This document shows, piece by piece, positions 28,104 to 37,606 of a stretch of 64,000 nt of DNA. This DNA comes from Leptolyngbya sp. SIO1E4 (GTDB taxonomy: Bacteria; Cyanobacteriota; Cyanobacteriia; Phormidesmidales; Phormidesmidaceae), in NCBI GenBank assembly GCA_010672825.2, contig JAAHFU020000007.1:186001-250000 (forward strand). Reading direction: 5' to 3'. The notes under the pieces were generated by a model. That model made no database searches. It was not told where the DNA came from and was given only the letters and a program-made list of their open reading frames with translations. Within the stretch, counting starts at the first letter, position 1, and every line of letters starts with the position of its first letter. The position numbers were made by a program, and so were the translations under genes.

Positions 28104-28972
28104 AGATTTTGCTGGTGGGCAGCCGGGGTCAAGTTGGTCAAGAGCTTGAGCTCACCTTGCCAAGGTTAGGCCCCGTCATAGCCTGGAGCCGGGCTGATCT
28201 GGACCTAACCCAGCTAGATACAATTCTCCCTGCTGTAGTGGCGCAACAGCCCGACGTGATTGTGAACGCAGCAGCCTACACCGCGGTGGATAAAGCTGAA
28301 AGCGAACCTGAACTGGCCCACCAGATTAACGCAACAGCTCCCACGCACCTGGCACAGGCTGCCGCTGCCTGTGGGGCGTCAATTATTCACCTCTCGACCG
28401 ATTATGTTTTTGACGGCAGGCAAAACCGACCCTATCAACCAGATGCGGCGACTCACCCGTTAGGGGTTTATGGGCAGTCTAAGCAGGCGGGAGAGCAAGG
28501 GGTACAAGCCACAACCCGTCGCCACGTGATTTTGCGAACCGCTTGGGTTTATGGGGCTAAGGGTAAGGGCAACTTTGTAAAGACGATGCTGCGCCTGGGG
28601 GCTGAGCGAGATGAGTTGCGTGTGGTCTATGACCAGGTCGGTAGCCCCACCTGGGCCTATGATATTGCCCAAGCCATTACAGCCCTGGTGCCTCAGCTAC
28701 AGGACGCCACCTTCGGCGCCTACCATTACACCAATAGCGGTGCCGTTAGCTGGTATGATTTCGCCGTTGCCATTTTTGAAGAAGCAAGGGCATTGGGCTA
28801 CCCGTTGCAGCTTTCTCAGGTATTTCCCATTACCAGTGACCAGTACCCAACCCCGGCAGAGCGGCCTGCCTATTCGGTATTAGCGGGAGAAAAACTCGCC
28901 ACCCTGATTGGCCAAGCGGCCCCTCACTGGCGCGCCAGTTTACGGAAAATGCTCAAAGAAACACTGCAGTAA
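28100..28972 (+). CDS. rfbD: dTDP-4-dehydrorhamnose reductase
   Basis: This 290-residue short-chain dehydrogenase performs the last step to dTDP-L-rhamnose with NAD(P)H. The nucleotide-binding motif GSRGQVG is at residues 7-13, LSTDYVFDG at 98-106, and the catalytic YGQSK at 124-128. The C-terminal substrate region ends normally with a PxRP-like TPAERPAYS. Its ATG overlaps the rfbC stop. Length and motifs are intact. rfbA follows after 35 bp. Confidence 0.94.
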   Translation: MKILLVGSRGQVGQELELTLPRLGPVIAWSRADLDLTQLDTILPAVVAQQPDVIVNAAAYTAVDKAESEPELAHQINATAPTHLAQAAAACGASIIHLSTDYVFDGRQNRPYQPDAATHPLGVYGQSKQAGEQGVQATTRRHVILRTAWVYGAKGKGNFVKTMLRLGAERDELRVVYDQVGSPTWAYDIAQAITALVPQLQDATFGAYHYTNSGAVSWYDFAVAIFEEARALGYPLQLSQVFPITSDQYPTPAERPAYSVLAGEKLATLIGQAAPHWRASLRKMLKETLQ

Positions 28973-29007
28973 ATCCTCAGTGAACATCCAACCTCCCCCG
29001 TGACGCT

Positions 29008-30087
29008 ATGGACATGAAGGCGCTGATTCTATCCGGCGGTAAGGGAACGCGACTGCGTCCCTTGACTTACACAGGTGCTAAGCAGCTGGTGCCCGTGGTC
29101 AATAAGCCCATTCTTTGGTACGGCATTGAACAAATTGTCGCCGCTGGCATTACGGATATTGGCATCATCATCAGTCCCGAAACGGGTGACGAGATTCAAC
29201 AGGTCACAGGCGCAGGCGATCGCTTTGGTGCCCGCATCACCTACATTCCCCAAAACAGCCCCGATGGGTTGGCCCACGCCGTCAAAATTGCCCAGCCTTT
29301 TCTGGGGGATTCCCCCTTTCTGATGTACTTAGGCGACAACCTGATTCAAGACAGTTTGGTGGGGTTTGTCGAACAATTTATTCAGCAATCATTGGATGCG
29401 ATGATTTTGCTGAAGCAGGTGCCTAACCCAAGCGCTTTTGGGGTCGCTGAACTTAATGACCAAAGGCAAGTGGTGAAGTTGGTGGAAAAGCCGAAGCAGC
29501 CCCCCTCGAATTTTGCCCTGGTCGGGGTCTATTTGTTTGCCCCCAGGGTGCATGGCGCGATCGCTACCCTGCGCCCTTCGGCGCGTGGGGAGCTAGAAAT
29601 CACAGATGCCATTCAATCACTGGTCGATGCTGGTAAAACTGTCATGGCTCAGCAGCTACACGGGTGGTGGTTGGATACTGGCAAAAAAGATGACTTGCTA
29701 GCGGCGAACCAAATCATCTTGGATGAGACACTCTCTACCGCGATCGAGGGTCAGATCGATGATGGGACAGAAATTAGCGGTCGAGTCCGCATCGGTCAGG
29801 GATCTACCATCCTGAACTCAACCATTCGTGGCCCAGTCGTGATTGGCAAAAACTGTCACATCGAAAACTGCTTTGTGGGTTCGTATAGCAGCATTGCCGA
29901 TGAAGTGCGCCTCATAGATGTTGAGATGGACCACAGTGTGATTCTTAAAGGCGCTGTCATTGAAAATCTACCCCAGCGGATTGTCGATAGCTTGATTGGG
30001 CGACGAGCAAAATTAGTTCACAGTCCTAAGCGTCCAAAAGCTTCACGGTTTATGATTGGGGATGATAGTGTTATTGAACTTGTTTAA
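29008..30087 (+). CDS. rfbA: Glucose-1-phosphate thymidylyltransferase, long type with beta-helix tail
   Basis: The 359-residue enzyme makes dTDP-glucose from dTTP and glucose-1-phosphate, the first step of the pathway. The nucleotidyltransferase signature GGKGTRLRP is at 10-18, with KQLVPVVNKP after it and a YLGDN metal site near 107-111. Residues ~245-340 form a left-handed beta-helix (IGQGS, VIGKNC), so it belongs to the long RmlA class seen in StrD rather than the ~290-residue enterobacterial form. An ATG two codons later is an alternative start. Confidence 0.92.
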   Translation: MDMKALILSGGKGTRLRPLTYTGAKQLVPVVNKPILWYGIEQIVAAGITDIGIIISPETGDEIQQVTGAGDRFGARITYIPQNSPDGLAHAVKIAQPFLGDSPFLMYLGDNLIQDSLVGFVEQFIQQSLDAMILLKQVPNPSAFGVAELNDQRQVVKLVEKPKQPPSNFALVGVYLFAPRVHGAIATLRPSARGELEITDAIQSLVDAGKTVMAQQLHGWWLDTGKKDDLLAANQIILDETLSTAIEGQIDDGTEISGRVRIGQGSTILNSTIRGPVVIGKNCHIENCFVGSYSSIADEVRLIDVEMDHSVILKGAVIENLPQRIVDSLIGRRAKLVHSPKRPKASRFMIGDDSVIELV

Positions 30088-30128
30088 AACACAGTATTAG
30101 CTAAATTTTATCTTGAGATACTAAGTAT

Positions 30129-31925
30129 ATGAACGGCAACTCGTTTCTAAGTCGCGAGAGAGTTTGTAGCTGTCTATATATTGCAATTTCTTGTTTAGCA
30201 CCACTGGTAATTCTATTTTTTATCAGAGTCTACGGGGTTGATTTACCGATCCACGATCAATGGGGAGGGCTGCCGCGCGTCTTCTATAAAGCGAGTACCT
30301 CCACGCTGACGTTTCAGGATCTTTTCGTTCAGCACAACGAACATAGAATTTTTTTCCCACGCTTAATAATGCTGGCACTCACTTCCCTCTCTTCTTCTTG
30401 GAACGTGAGGCTAGAGTTGCTAGTCAGCTATGGGCTTTCAGTCATCACTTTCATCTTACTAATCATATTAGCGGGGAATAACTGTTCACCTTCAGCTCTA
30501 AAGTCGCGACCCCTGAGGGAAATTCACCTGTTAGGGATATCGACTTGCCTCTCAAGTCTGCTCCTATTTTCAACGGTTCAGCATGAAAACTGGTTGTGGG
30601 GATTTCAGCTAACCTGGTTTCTAATTGTCTTACTGCTGGTGGGTGCAGTCCTATCGTTGACCCTTTTTATGAAAAAAGGGAATCTAGCCTATTATTTTTT
30701 AGGGCATCTGCTTTGTTTTATAGCAAGCTTTTCTGCGGCCCATGGGCTGTTTACTTGGGTTGCCTGCCTGCCACTTTTCTTAAATAGAAATCTCTCTGGC
30801 AGACGGAAAAGAGCGTTATTTGTCTCAGGCTGGATTGCAGGGTTTATTCTTTCTGCGCTTGCCTATTTTTCAGGTTATGCGAAACCACCCTATCACCCTG
30901 AAACAACCTTTACCCCGAGTCATCTACCACGTTTACTAGACTATTACTTTAATTTTATCGGTGGAGTCTTTGGCAATAATGACACCGAAGTAACACCGTT
31001 TGTAATCGGCGTCATTATTGTGCTTCTCTGTCTGTTCTTCATGGCTTCTTTCTGGAAGCAGCCAGTAGATGTTAGAGAAGAATATCTGCCTTGGCTATCT
31101 CTGAGCTTTTTTGCAATTATTTTCTCAGTGATTACAACCGTAGGGAGGGCTGGCTTTGGTTCAACTCAAGCATCAGCATCCAGATACACGACCGTATCTT
31201 TGCTTTTGCTCATAGCCTTAGTCCACCTATGGCGTTTAACGCTAAGCAAAAAAAGTTATTTAAAGGGCAGCACAATCTATTTGGCAGCTTCAATATTTAT
31301 CATGGGGTTTCTAGCCACCCATTTTATTAATGGTTATGTTAAATCCTTCTCAATAGCAGAAAACGCTAAATATTTGAAGTATCAAGCCAAAGCCTGTGTA
31401 GAGTTGATTGATTATCTTGAGCCAGAGTTTGCAAGCGCTTGCATAGAGAGTACGATATACCCTGATTTCAGTCATGTTGTAGAGGGGCTAGACAAGCTTC
31501 GAACCGTTGGGCTGCTAGACAAGCAACCTTCACTAGATCTGGATGTGAAAGCCTCTGCAGGCAATGTTTATGGCCACATGGGTAAACTAGAATCGCTGGA
31601 ATTTGATGCTGACGAGAGCGTAGCAGTCCGTGGCTGGGCATTGTGTGATTCGCCCCTGCCTCAAGCCGATATCCGTGGAGTTGTGTTCTTAAAATCTAGT
31701 GACTCTCAGTATTTCTTCGCGATGGGCCACATGCAGGAAAAACGCCCAGATATTGCGAGGGCCTTTAACTCTGAGGCATATCTCCACAGCGGCTGGACAA
31801 TTCCTATTGAAGTAAAAGATTTATCAACATCGGAGACAATAATTAGCGCCTATCTGTATGATTTCTATAAACAAGATGTTTTTAGACTCGAGGGGCAGGT
31901 TAAGTTGACTTTTCTACAGGAATAG
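30129..31925 (+). CDS. Uncharacterised integral membrane protein (GT-C-like)
   Basis: The 598-residue protein has about ten hydrophobic helices between residues 14 and 405, then a soluble C-terminal region of ~190 residues. The first extracytoplasmic loop contains YGVDLPIHDQWGG and FVQHNEHRIFFPRL; acidic and histidine residues in this loop recall GT-C enzymes that use polyprenyl-phosphate sugars, but I do not recognise a named family. AT content is higher than in the rfb genes on either side. It is the first of five genes inserted between rfbA and rfbB and lies before a GtrA-GT2 fusion that could make its donor. Confidence 0.55.
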   Translation: MNGNSFLSRERVCSCLYIAISCLAPLVILFFIRVYGVDLPIHDQWGGLPRVFYKASTSTLTFQDLFVQHNEHRIFFPRLIMLALTSLSSSWNVRLELLVSYGLSVITFILLIILAGNNCSPSALKSRPLREIHLLGISTCLSSLLLFSTVQHENWLWGFQLTWFLIVLLLVGAVLSLTLFMKKGNLAYYFLGHLLCFIASFSAAHGLFTWVACLPLFLNRNLSGRRKRALFVSGWIAGFILSALAYFSGYAKPPYHPETTFTPSHLPRLLDYYFNFIGGVFGNNDTEVTPFVIGVIIVLLCLFFMASFWKQPVDVREEYLPWLSLSFFAIIFSVITTVGRAGFGSTQASASRYTTVSLLLLIALVHLWRLTLSKKSYLKGSTIYLAASIFIMGFLATHFINGYVKSFSIAENAKYLKYQAKACVELIDYLEPEFASACIESTIYPDFSHVVEGLDKLRTVGLLDKQPSLDLDVKASAGNVYGHMGKLESLEFDADESVAVRGWALCDSPLPQADIRGVVFLKSSDSQYFFAMGHMQEKRPDIARAFNSEAYLHSGWTIPIEVKDLSTSETIISAYLYDFYKQDVFRLEGQVKLTFLQE

Positions 31926-31959
31926 AACCCAATGTCGTCATGAGTTTTGGGGCTAATTA

Positions 31960-33273
31960 ATGTCTGGATTTCTCTCATCAAAAGCATTGAAATTTTTGAT
32001 TGGTGGGGCTGTAGCAGCAGGGTTAAATCTGGTTCTAATTTTTCTTATGATAGAAAAATTAGACTTTAGTTCTGCGGTTTTGCGGAATACAGCAAATGCT
32101 ATTTCAATGGAGTTCTCGCTCATCGCTAGCTTCTTAATCTATAAGTTTTGGGTGTGGCCTGGAGGTTCCTGGAAAATAAAAGATCTCATATGCAAGCAGC
32201 TTCTCCTCTATCACTTTTCTGCAGGTGTCGCTCTACTCCTCAGAATATTTATTATTTTTCCTGTCTTGGATTGGTTAGAGATAAATTACATCATCAATAC
32301 GTTGGTTGGCATTGTTGCCAGTGCAACTATTAATTACATAATTAGCGATAGCTTAGTATTCAACTCTTCTGTCCCTGTACCTAGAAACCCTGCACCCAGA
32401 AATAATAAATTTGGGCATCTAGGGAATGGCTTTTATCCGCCAGAGGGATTGGGGCCTGCGTTACTTCAGAAGAGCAAACCATTGGTTGCCAAGGAAGGAT
32501 ACGGCTGCTCTAACATGCTTTCAATTATCATTCCAGCCCATAATGAAGAGGGCTGTATTGTGTCTACTGTTAATGCAATCGCAGATACAATGACGGCTGA
32601 AAATATTCACTACGAAATTGTAGTTGTTAATGATAATAGCCGCGATCGCACTGGAGACCTGCTACATAGATTAAGCCTCGACAACGACAACCTCCGCTAT
32701 ATCAATAACTATTACCCAAATGGCTTTGGCTTTGCGATACGTTGTGGCCTAGAAAACTTTAGAGGCGATGCGGTGGCGATCGTGATGGCAGATGGTTCGG
32801 ATTCGCCTGCAGACATTGTGCGATATTACTATCAGTTACAAAAAGGATATGACTGTGTATTCGGCTCACGGTTTATTAAAGGGGGAAGAGTCGTTGACTA
32901 CCCACTTCACAAGCTGATAATCAATCGCTTAGCCAACTTATTTATTCAGATTATTTTTGGCTTGCGCTTCAATGATTTTACTAATGCCTTCAAAATTTAT
33001 CGACGAGAGGTGATTGAGGGCATTTCACCCTTGATTTCGCACCATTTTAATTTGACGGTTGAAATTCCCCTGAAGGCAGTTGTCAGAGGTTATTCCTACA
33101 GTGTAATGCCGATTTTTTGGCAAAATCGACAAACAGGCGTTTCAAAGCTCAAAATCAAAGAGATGGGAAGTCGCTATCTGTTTATCGTTCTTTGCATCTG
33201 GCTGGAGAAGATGCTTTCAAGGGGCGATTACCACCGCAGTAATGATAAGCGGATGGCTAGGATCAATGGCTGA
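31960..33273 (+). CDS. GtrA-like flippase domain fused to a GT2 polyprenyl-phosphate glycosyltransferase
   Basis: The 437-residue protein joins two activities. Residues ~8-135 have four membrane helices with FLIGGAVAAGLNLVL and a TINYIISDSLVF end, the GtrA signature. After a ~50-residue linker, residues 187-400 are a DPM1-like GT2 domain with SIIIPAHNEE at 188-197, VVVNDNSRDRT, and a MADGSD metal site. Together they could charge undecaprenyl phosphate with a sugar and flip it. When these domains are fused the GT2 domain usually comes first; here GtrA leads. Its last 8 bases overlap the next gene. Confidence 0.83.
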   Translation: MSGFLSSKALKFLIGGAVAAGLNLVLIFLMIEKLDFSSAVLRNTANAISMEFSLIASFLIYKFWVWPGGSWKIKDLICKQLLLYHFSAGVALLLRIFIIFPVLDWLEINYIINTLVGIVASATINYIISDSLVFNSSVPVPRNPAPRNNKFGHLGNGFYPPEGLGPALLQKSKPLVAKEGYGCSNMLSIIIPAHNEEGCIVSTVNAIADTMTAENIHYEIVVVNDNSRDRTGDLLHRLSLDNDNLRYINNYYPNGFGFAIRCGLENFRGDAVAIVMADGSDSPADIVRYYYQLQKGYDCVFGSRFIKGGRVVDYPLHKLIINRLANLFIQIIFGLRFNDFTNAFKIYRREVIEGISPLISHHFNLTVEIPLKAVVRGYSYSVMPIFWQNRQTGVSKLKIKEMGSRYLFIVLCIWLEKMLSRGDYHRSNDKRMARING

Positions 33274-34333
33274 AAAGGTCTTAGTCTGTGGAGGCGCTGG
33301 GTTTATTGGTAGCTCTTTAGCCATTGGCCTCAGGGGTTATCACGTTGATTGGGAAGTTACCTGCCTGGACAACTTAAAACGAAGAGGATCAGAGCTAAAC
33401 CTGACACGCTTAAAGGAGTCGGGGATCCAGTTTATTCATGGAGATATTCGCTGCCGTAGTGACCTAGATCCACAGGTTTTAGATGCTGATATCATCATTG
33501 ATTGTTCTGCAGAGCCTTCAGTTTTAGCTGGCTTTTCATCCCCTGACTATGTACTTCACACCAATTTGGTTGGAACTATCAATATTCTAGAGCTAGCCAG
33601 AAAAACTAATGCTAAATTACTTTTTCTATCTACGAGTCGAGTCTATCCCATCGAAAAATTAAAAGCCATTTCGCTGGTTGAATCGGAAACTCGGTACACT
33701 ATCGCACCCAAGCAAATACTAACGGGGTTCTCTGAATGCGGTGTATCCGAAAGTTTCTCCTTACAGGGCTATCGATCGCTCTATGGGACCACTAAGTTAG
33801 CGTCTGAACTTCTCATCGAAGAATATCGCCAGGCCTATGGCTTAAAAGCCATCATTAATCGATGTGGCGTTGTGACAGGTCCCTGGCAAATGGGCAAAGT
33901 TGATCAGGGAGTATTTGTGCTCTGGGTTGCTGCCCACCACTTTGGAAAATCGCTTCAGTATATTGGCTATGGCGGCAGTGGCAAGCAGGTTCGAGATTTA
34001 CTCCATATTGATGATTTATTAGAGTTGGTTGAATATCAGATAACCCATTTTGAGCTGCTAGATGGCGACGTCTTAAATGTCGGAGGGGGGATCAATTGCA
34101 GCTTATCTCTGTTAGAAACGACCCAGTTATGTCAGTCGATTACGAAACAGACAATTGAAATCGTGCCTGTCGCTGCTGAGCGTTCTGGCGATGTGCCACT
34201 CTTTATCATTGATGATGCTAAGATTCGTGAGAAAACTGGCTGGTCACCTAAACATACCCCCGAAACGAGCATCGCAGACATTTACCATTGGTTAGTCACC
34301 CATGAAACGCTACTTAAGGGAATCTTGGCCTAG
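33266..34333 (+). CDS. NAD-dependent nucleotide-sugar epimerase/dehydratase
   Basis: From ATG 33266, preceded by AGGA, the product is 355 residues. GGAGFIG at 9-15 binds NAD, LSTSRVY at 121-127 holds the catalytic serine region, and YGTTK gives Y173 and K177, so the active site is complete, in contrast to the related gene at 5,581. It resembles CDP-paratose 2-epimerase and UDP-sugar 4-epimerases; the sugar is unknown. An upstream ATG at 33242 would lengthen the overlap with the preceding gene and is less likely. Confidence 0.8.
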   Translation: MAEKVLVCGGAGFIGSSLAIGLRGYHVDWEVTCLDNLKRRGSELNLTRLKESGIQFIHGDIRCRSDLDPQVLDADIIIDCSAEPSVLAGFSSPDYVLHTNLVGTINILELARKTNAKLLFLSTSRVYPIEKLKAISLVESETRYTIAPKQILTGFSECGVSESFSLQGYRSLYGTTKLASELLIEEYRQAYGLKAIINRCGVVTGPWQMGKVDQGVFVLWVAAHHFGKSLQYIGYGGSGKQVRDLLHIDDLLELVEYQITHFELLDGDVLNVGGGINCSLSLLETTQLCQSITKQTIEIVPVAAERSGDVPLFIIDDAKIREKTGWSPKHTPETSIADIYHWLVTHETLLKGILA

Positions 34334-34444
34334 CGGACATAAAAAATGACCCCTTAGAAGGGGGCGTTTAGCTGCCTTACTATGTACGTTCAGTAACCCT
34401 TTAAAGACTTATTGAAACGAGTTGATAACTCCTAAGGTGAAACA

Positions 34445-35128
34445 GTGGATAAGCCTGAATACCTGAAGCGGTTATATGAAAATAGATTTGATTCTGAGCA
34501 GCAGCGATCGAAACTTCGGCTATGGAAGGCTTTAATTGAAAATTTTTTGCAGCGCTACATCCCAGTAACGGCAACAGTACTCGATATTGGGGGTGGCTAT
34601 TGTGAGTTTATTAATCAAGTTTCTGCCAGATCTAAATGCTTGATAGATCTAAATCCTGACGCTAAAGTATTTGCTAACTCAGAGGTTGATGTCTTAAATC
34701 TAAACATTCTCAATCAAAGTCAGCAGGAAAAGATTCAATCAAATCAGTTTGACATTATTTTTGTATCTAACTTCTTCGAACATCTGAAGAATCAAGATGA
34801 GTTGTTTGAGGTTTTGCGGTTCTGCTATCTAAAGCTTAAGCCTGGCGGTAGTCTGTTGGTAATTCAGCCGAATTACAAGTATTCATATCGAGAATATTAT
34901 GACTTTATTGATCATTATTTGCCGATTACACATCTATCCCTCTTAGAAGCTTTGAGAGCCTTAAACTTTAGGATTGAGCAAGTCATTCCGAGGTTCTTAC
35001 CCTTCTCTACTAAAGGCAGACCCACTGCCGTCTGGATGCTGAATCTCTACTTAAAGCTGCCGCTGCTATGGCAGGTATTGGGGGGGCAGATGTTTGTACA
35101 AGCATCAAAACCCATAAAGTTAGATTGA
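34445..35128 (+). CDS. Class I SAM-dependent methyltransferase
   Basis: The 227-residue protein starts with GTG 34445. Motif I is VLDIGGGYCEF near residues 45-55, acidic D69 follows in LIDLNPD, and SNFFEHLKNQDEL plus LKPGGSLLVIQP complete the class I pattern. The YREYYDFIDHYLPIT segment is shared with several glycan-locus methyltransferases. It is separated by 111 bp from the epimerase and by 60 bp from rfbB. Target unknown; a terminal O-methyl cap or sugar methylation is possible. Confidence 0.77.
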   Translation: MDKPEYLKRLYENRFDSEQQRSKLRLWKALIENFLQRYIPVTATVLDIGGGYCEFINQVSARSKCLIDLNPDAKVFANSEVDVLNLNILNQSQQEKIQSNQFDIIFVSNFFEHLKNQDELFEVLRFCYLKLKPGGSLLVIQPNYKYSYREYYDFIDHYLPITHLSLLEALRALNFRIEQVIPRFLPFSTKGRPTAVWMLNLYLKLPLLWQVLGGQMFVQASKPIKLD

Positions 35129-35188
35129 GTCCTAGATAATCCTGTATTCTGTTAAAGCTTTTCGTGACGACATCAAGCAGGTGAGCGT

Positions 35189-36250
35189 GTGCCGTATAAG
35201 TCTGTCTTAATCACGGGGGGAGCTGGGTTCATCGGCTCTAATTTTGTCCATCACTGGCAGGGGCGTTCCGAGGTTGTGATTGTCTTAGATGCTCTGACCT
35301 ATGCTGGAAATCGGGCAACCTTAAGCGACTTAGAAGGGCAGACCGGGTTTGCGCTGGTAGAAGGGGATATCTGCGACGCTGAACTCATCCCTAAACTCCT
35401 CGATCGCTATCACATCGGTACCATCCTCCATTTTGCTGCTGAATCCCATGTGGATCGCTCTATTCTTGGCCCCGCTGCTTTCGTCCAAACCAATGTTGTG
35501 GGCACCTTTACCCTGCTAGAAGCCTTTCGCAAGCATTGGGAGAGCCAGGGCAAGCCTGACCATTTCCGCTTTTTGCACGTCTCCACTGATGAGGTGTTTG
35601 GCAGCCTTGATGAGAAGGATGCGGCTTTTTCAGAAACCACTCCCTATGCGCCTAACAGCCCCTATTCTGCCTCCAAAGCAGGCAGCGACCATTTGGTGAG
35701 AGCTTACTTTCACACCTATGGTCTACCCACCCTGATTACCAATTGCTCTAATAATTACGGCCCTTTCCAGTTTCCTGAAAAGCTGATTCCGCTCATGTGC
35801 GTCAATATTTTGCTGGGCAAACCCTTACCCGTGTATGGTGACGGGCAAAATATTCGTGACTGGCTACATGTGGCAGATCACTGTCGAGCCATCGAGACAG
35901 TGTTGCTCAAAGCCGCCCCCGGAGAAACCTACAACATCGGCGGCAACAATCAAGTCACAAACATCGACATTGTTGAACAGCTATGCGCCTTTATGGACGA
36001 ACTCGCCGGGCCTCTGCCAGTTACCCCTGCCAAAGAGCTGATTACCTTTGTGAAAGATCGGCCCGGGCACGATCGCCGCTACGCTATGGACATCACTAAA
36101 ATTCAGCGTGATCTCGGCTGGCAGCCGCAGTATGACTTTGCAACCGGGCTCAAGCAAACGGTGAAATGGTATTTAACCCACCGTGATTGGTGGCAACCGC
36201 TATTATCAGCGGAGTATCGGGCTTACTACCAAAACCTTTATGGTTCCTAG
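35189..36250 (+). CDS. rfbB: dTDP-glucose 4,6-dehydratase
   Basis: The 353-residue enzyme forms dTDP-4-keto-6-deoxyglucose, the branch point for rhamnose (RfbC/RfbD), the WecE amino sugar and any C-methylated sugar here. GGAGFIG is at 10-16, the dehydratase-specific STDEVFGS at 132-139 and YSASK at 159-163, with NNYGPFQFPEKLIPL after it. The start is GTG 35189. It is separated from the rest of the pathway (27.5-30.1 kb) by five unrelated genes. GC content and HIP1-like sites resemble the chromosome downstream more than the inserted genes. Confidence 0.95.
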   Translation: MPYKSVLITGGAGFIGSNFVHHWQGRSEVVIVLDALTYAGNRATLSDLEGQTGFALVEGDICDAELIPKLLDRYHIGTILHFAAESHVDRSILGPAAFVQTNVVGTFTLLEAFRKHWESQGKPDHFRFLHVSTDEVFGSLDEKDAAFSETTPYAPNSPYSASKAGSDHLVRAYFHTYGLPTLITNCSNNYGPFQFPEKLIPLMCVNILLGKPLPVYGDGQNIRDWLHVADHCRAIETVLLKAAPGETYNIGGNNQVTNIDIVEQLCAFMDELAGPLPVTPAKELITFVKDRPGHDRRYAMDITKIQRDLGWQPQYDFATGLKQTVKWYLTHRDWWQPLLSAEYRAYYQNLYGS

Positions 36251-36370
36251 TATGTGGCTTTAGAGGATGGCCTGTGGCGACATGCTAGAGTTTGATGCGA
36301 CAGGCGATGCCATCGATTTGATAAGAATTACCAATGAGTGGACGTCTGAAGTAGAAGTGAGGCAGTTAGC

Positions 36371-37534
36371 GTGAGTCAACCCAAGATTCCAGTTCTCGAC
36401 CTAAAACCTCAATACCGGGCAATTCAGCCTGAGATTCAAGCTGCGATCAATCGAGTTTTAGAATCAGGGCAGTTTATTCTAGGGCCAGAGGTGCAGCGGT
36501 TTGAAGCGGCGGCGGCGGCGTACCTCGGTGTCAAGCACGCGATTGGGGTCAACTCTGGCACAGACGCACTCATCATCAGCCTACGTGCTTTAAATATTGG
36601 GCCTGGGGATGAAGTCATCACGACCCCCTTCAGCTTTTTTGCCACTGCGGAATCCATTAGCAATGTTGGGGCTACGCCAGTCTTTGTGGATATTGATGCG
36701 GCTTCGTTCAACCTCAATCCTCACCAGATTCGTGACCACATTACCGATAAAACCAAAGCCATCATGCCCGTGCATCTGTATGGCAATCCGGCGGCAATGG
36801 CGCAAATTTTAGCGATCGCCGCTGAATATAATCTCAAAGTCGTAGAAGATTGTGCGCAAGCCTTTGGCTCAACTTACAAGGGCGACTGTATTGAATGTAA
36901 AGGCACCTGCCAAAACACCCTGCGAGATCGCCTCTTGGGCAAGCGAATGGGGGCCATAGGCGATGTTGGGACCTTCTCCTTTTTCCCCACTAAAAACCTT
37001 GGTGCCTATGGTGATGCCGGGCTGATTACCACCGATGATGATGCGATCGCAGAAGCGGCCCGGAAACTGCGAGTTCATGGTGAACAAAAGCGATATCACA
37101 ACGAAATGTTGGGGTACAACTCTCGGTTGGATGCCATTCAAGCAGCCATTCTGGGGGTTAAGCTCCCCTATATTGATCAATGGAACCAACAGCGCCGTCG
37201 GGTGGCTGAAATCTACAGTCAGCTGCTAGCGGGTGTACAGGCTGTGATTACCCCCGCAGTAACTGCCGGACATGTCTTTCATCAGTACACCCTGCGCATT
37301 CTGAACGGTAAGCGAGATGCGGTGAAGACCTATCTTGCTGAACAGGGCATCGGCTCGATGGTGTACTATCCAATTCCGCAGTATCGACTGCCCGTATATG
37401 ACGGGCAGTTTCCGACGTGTGCTGTAACGGAACAGGTTGCTGGTGAAGTGCTAAGCTTACCTATCTGGCCCGAAATAGAAGAATCCATGCAAGAACGGAT
37501 CGCAACCACCCTTATAAAAGCGATCGCTCAATAA
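36371..37534 (+). CDS. DegT/DnrJ/EryC1/StrS aminotransferase with cysteine-bearing insert
   Basis: The 387-residue PLP enzyme has NSGTDALI near 61-68, VEDCAQAFG at 158-166 and SFFPTKNLGAYGDAG with PLP lysine K208, typical of sugar aminotransferases (perosamine, 3-amino-dideoxyhexose or UDP-3-keto-GlcNAcA type). Between the active-site aspartate and the lysine lies an extra stretch, residues ~171-192, with C173, C176 and C180. The usual sequence passes straight from the YxG turn to GxIG, so this ~20-residue insert is unusual. GTG is the start. The gene closes the polysaccharide locus. Confidence 0.85.
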   Translation: MSQPKIPVLDLKPQYRAIQPEIQAAINRVLESGQFILGPEVQRFEAAAAAYLGVKHAIGVNSGTDALIISLRALNIGPGDEVITTPFSFFATAESISNVGATPVFVDIDAASFNLNPHQIRDHITDKTKAIMPVHLYGNPAAMAQILAIAAEYNLKVVEDCAQAFGSTYKGDCIECKGTCQNTLRDRLLGKRMGAIGDVGTFSFFPTKNLGAYGDAGLITTDDDAIAEAARKLRVHGEQKRYHNEMLGYNSRLDAIQAAILGVKLPYIDQWNQQRRRVAEIYSQLLAGVQAVITPAVTAGHVFHQYTLRILNGKRDAVKTYLAEQGIGSMVYYPIPQYRLPVYDGQFPTCAVTEQVAGEVLSLPIWPEIEESMQERIATTLIKAIAQ

Positions 37535-37606
37535 ACCTCGAGAATCTTGAACCTCAGCGTTAAGCCGTAACCGCTGTTTGCCAGCTCAATGCGCTAAACA
37601 GAACTT

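Noticed and set aside
34340-34372. Possible terminator CCCCTT..AAGGGG after the epimerase gene
   Set aside because: The stem would have a two-base loop or only five pairs, and no T-run follows.
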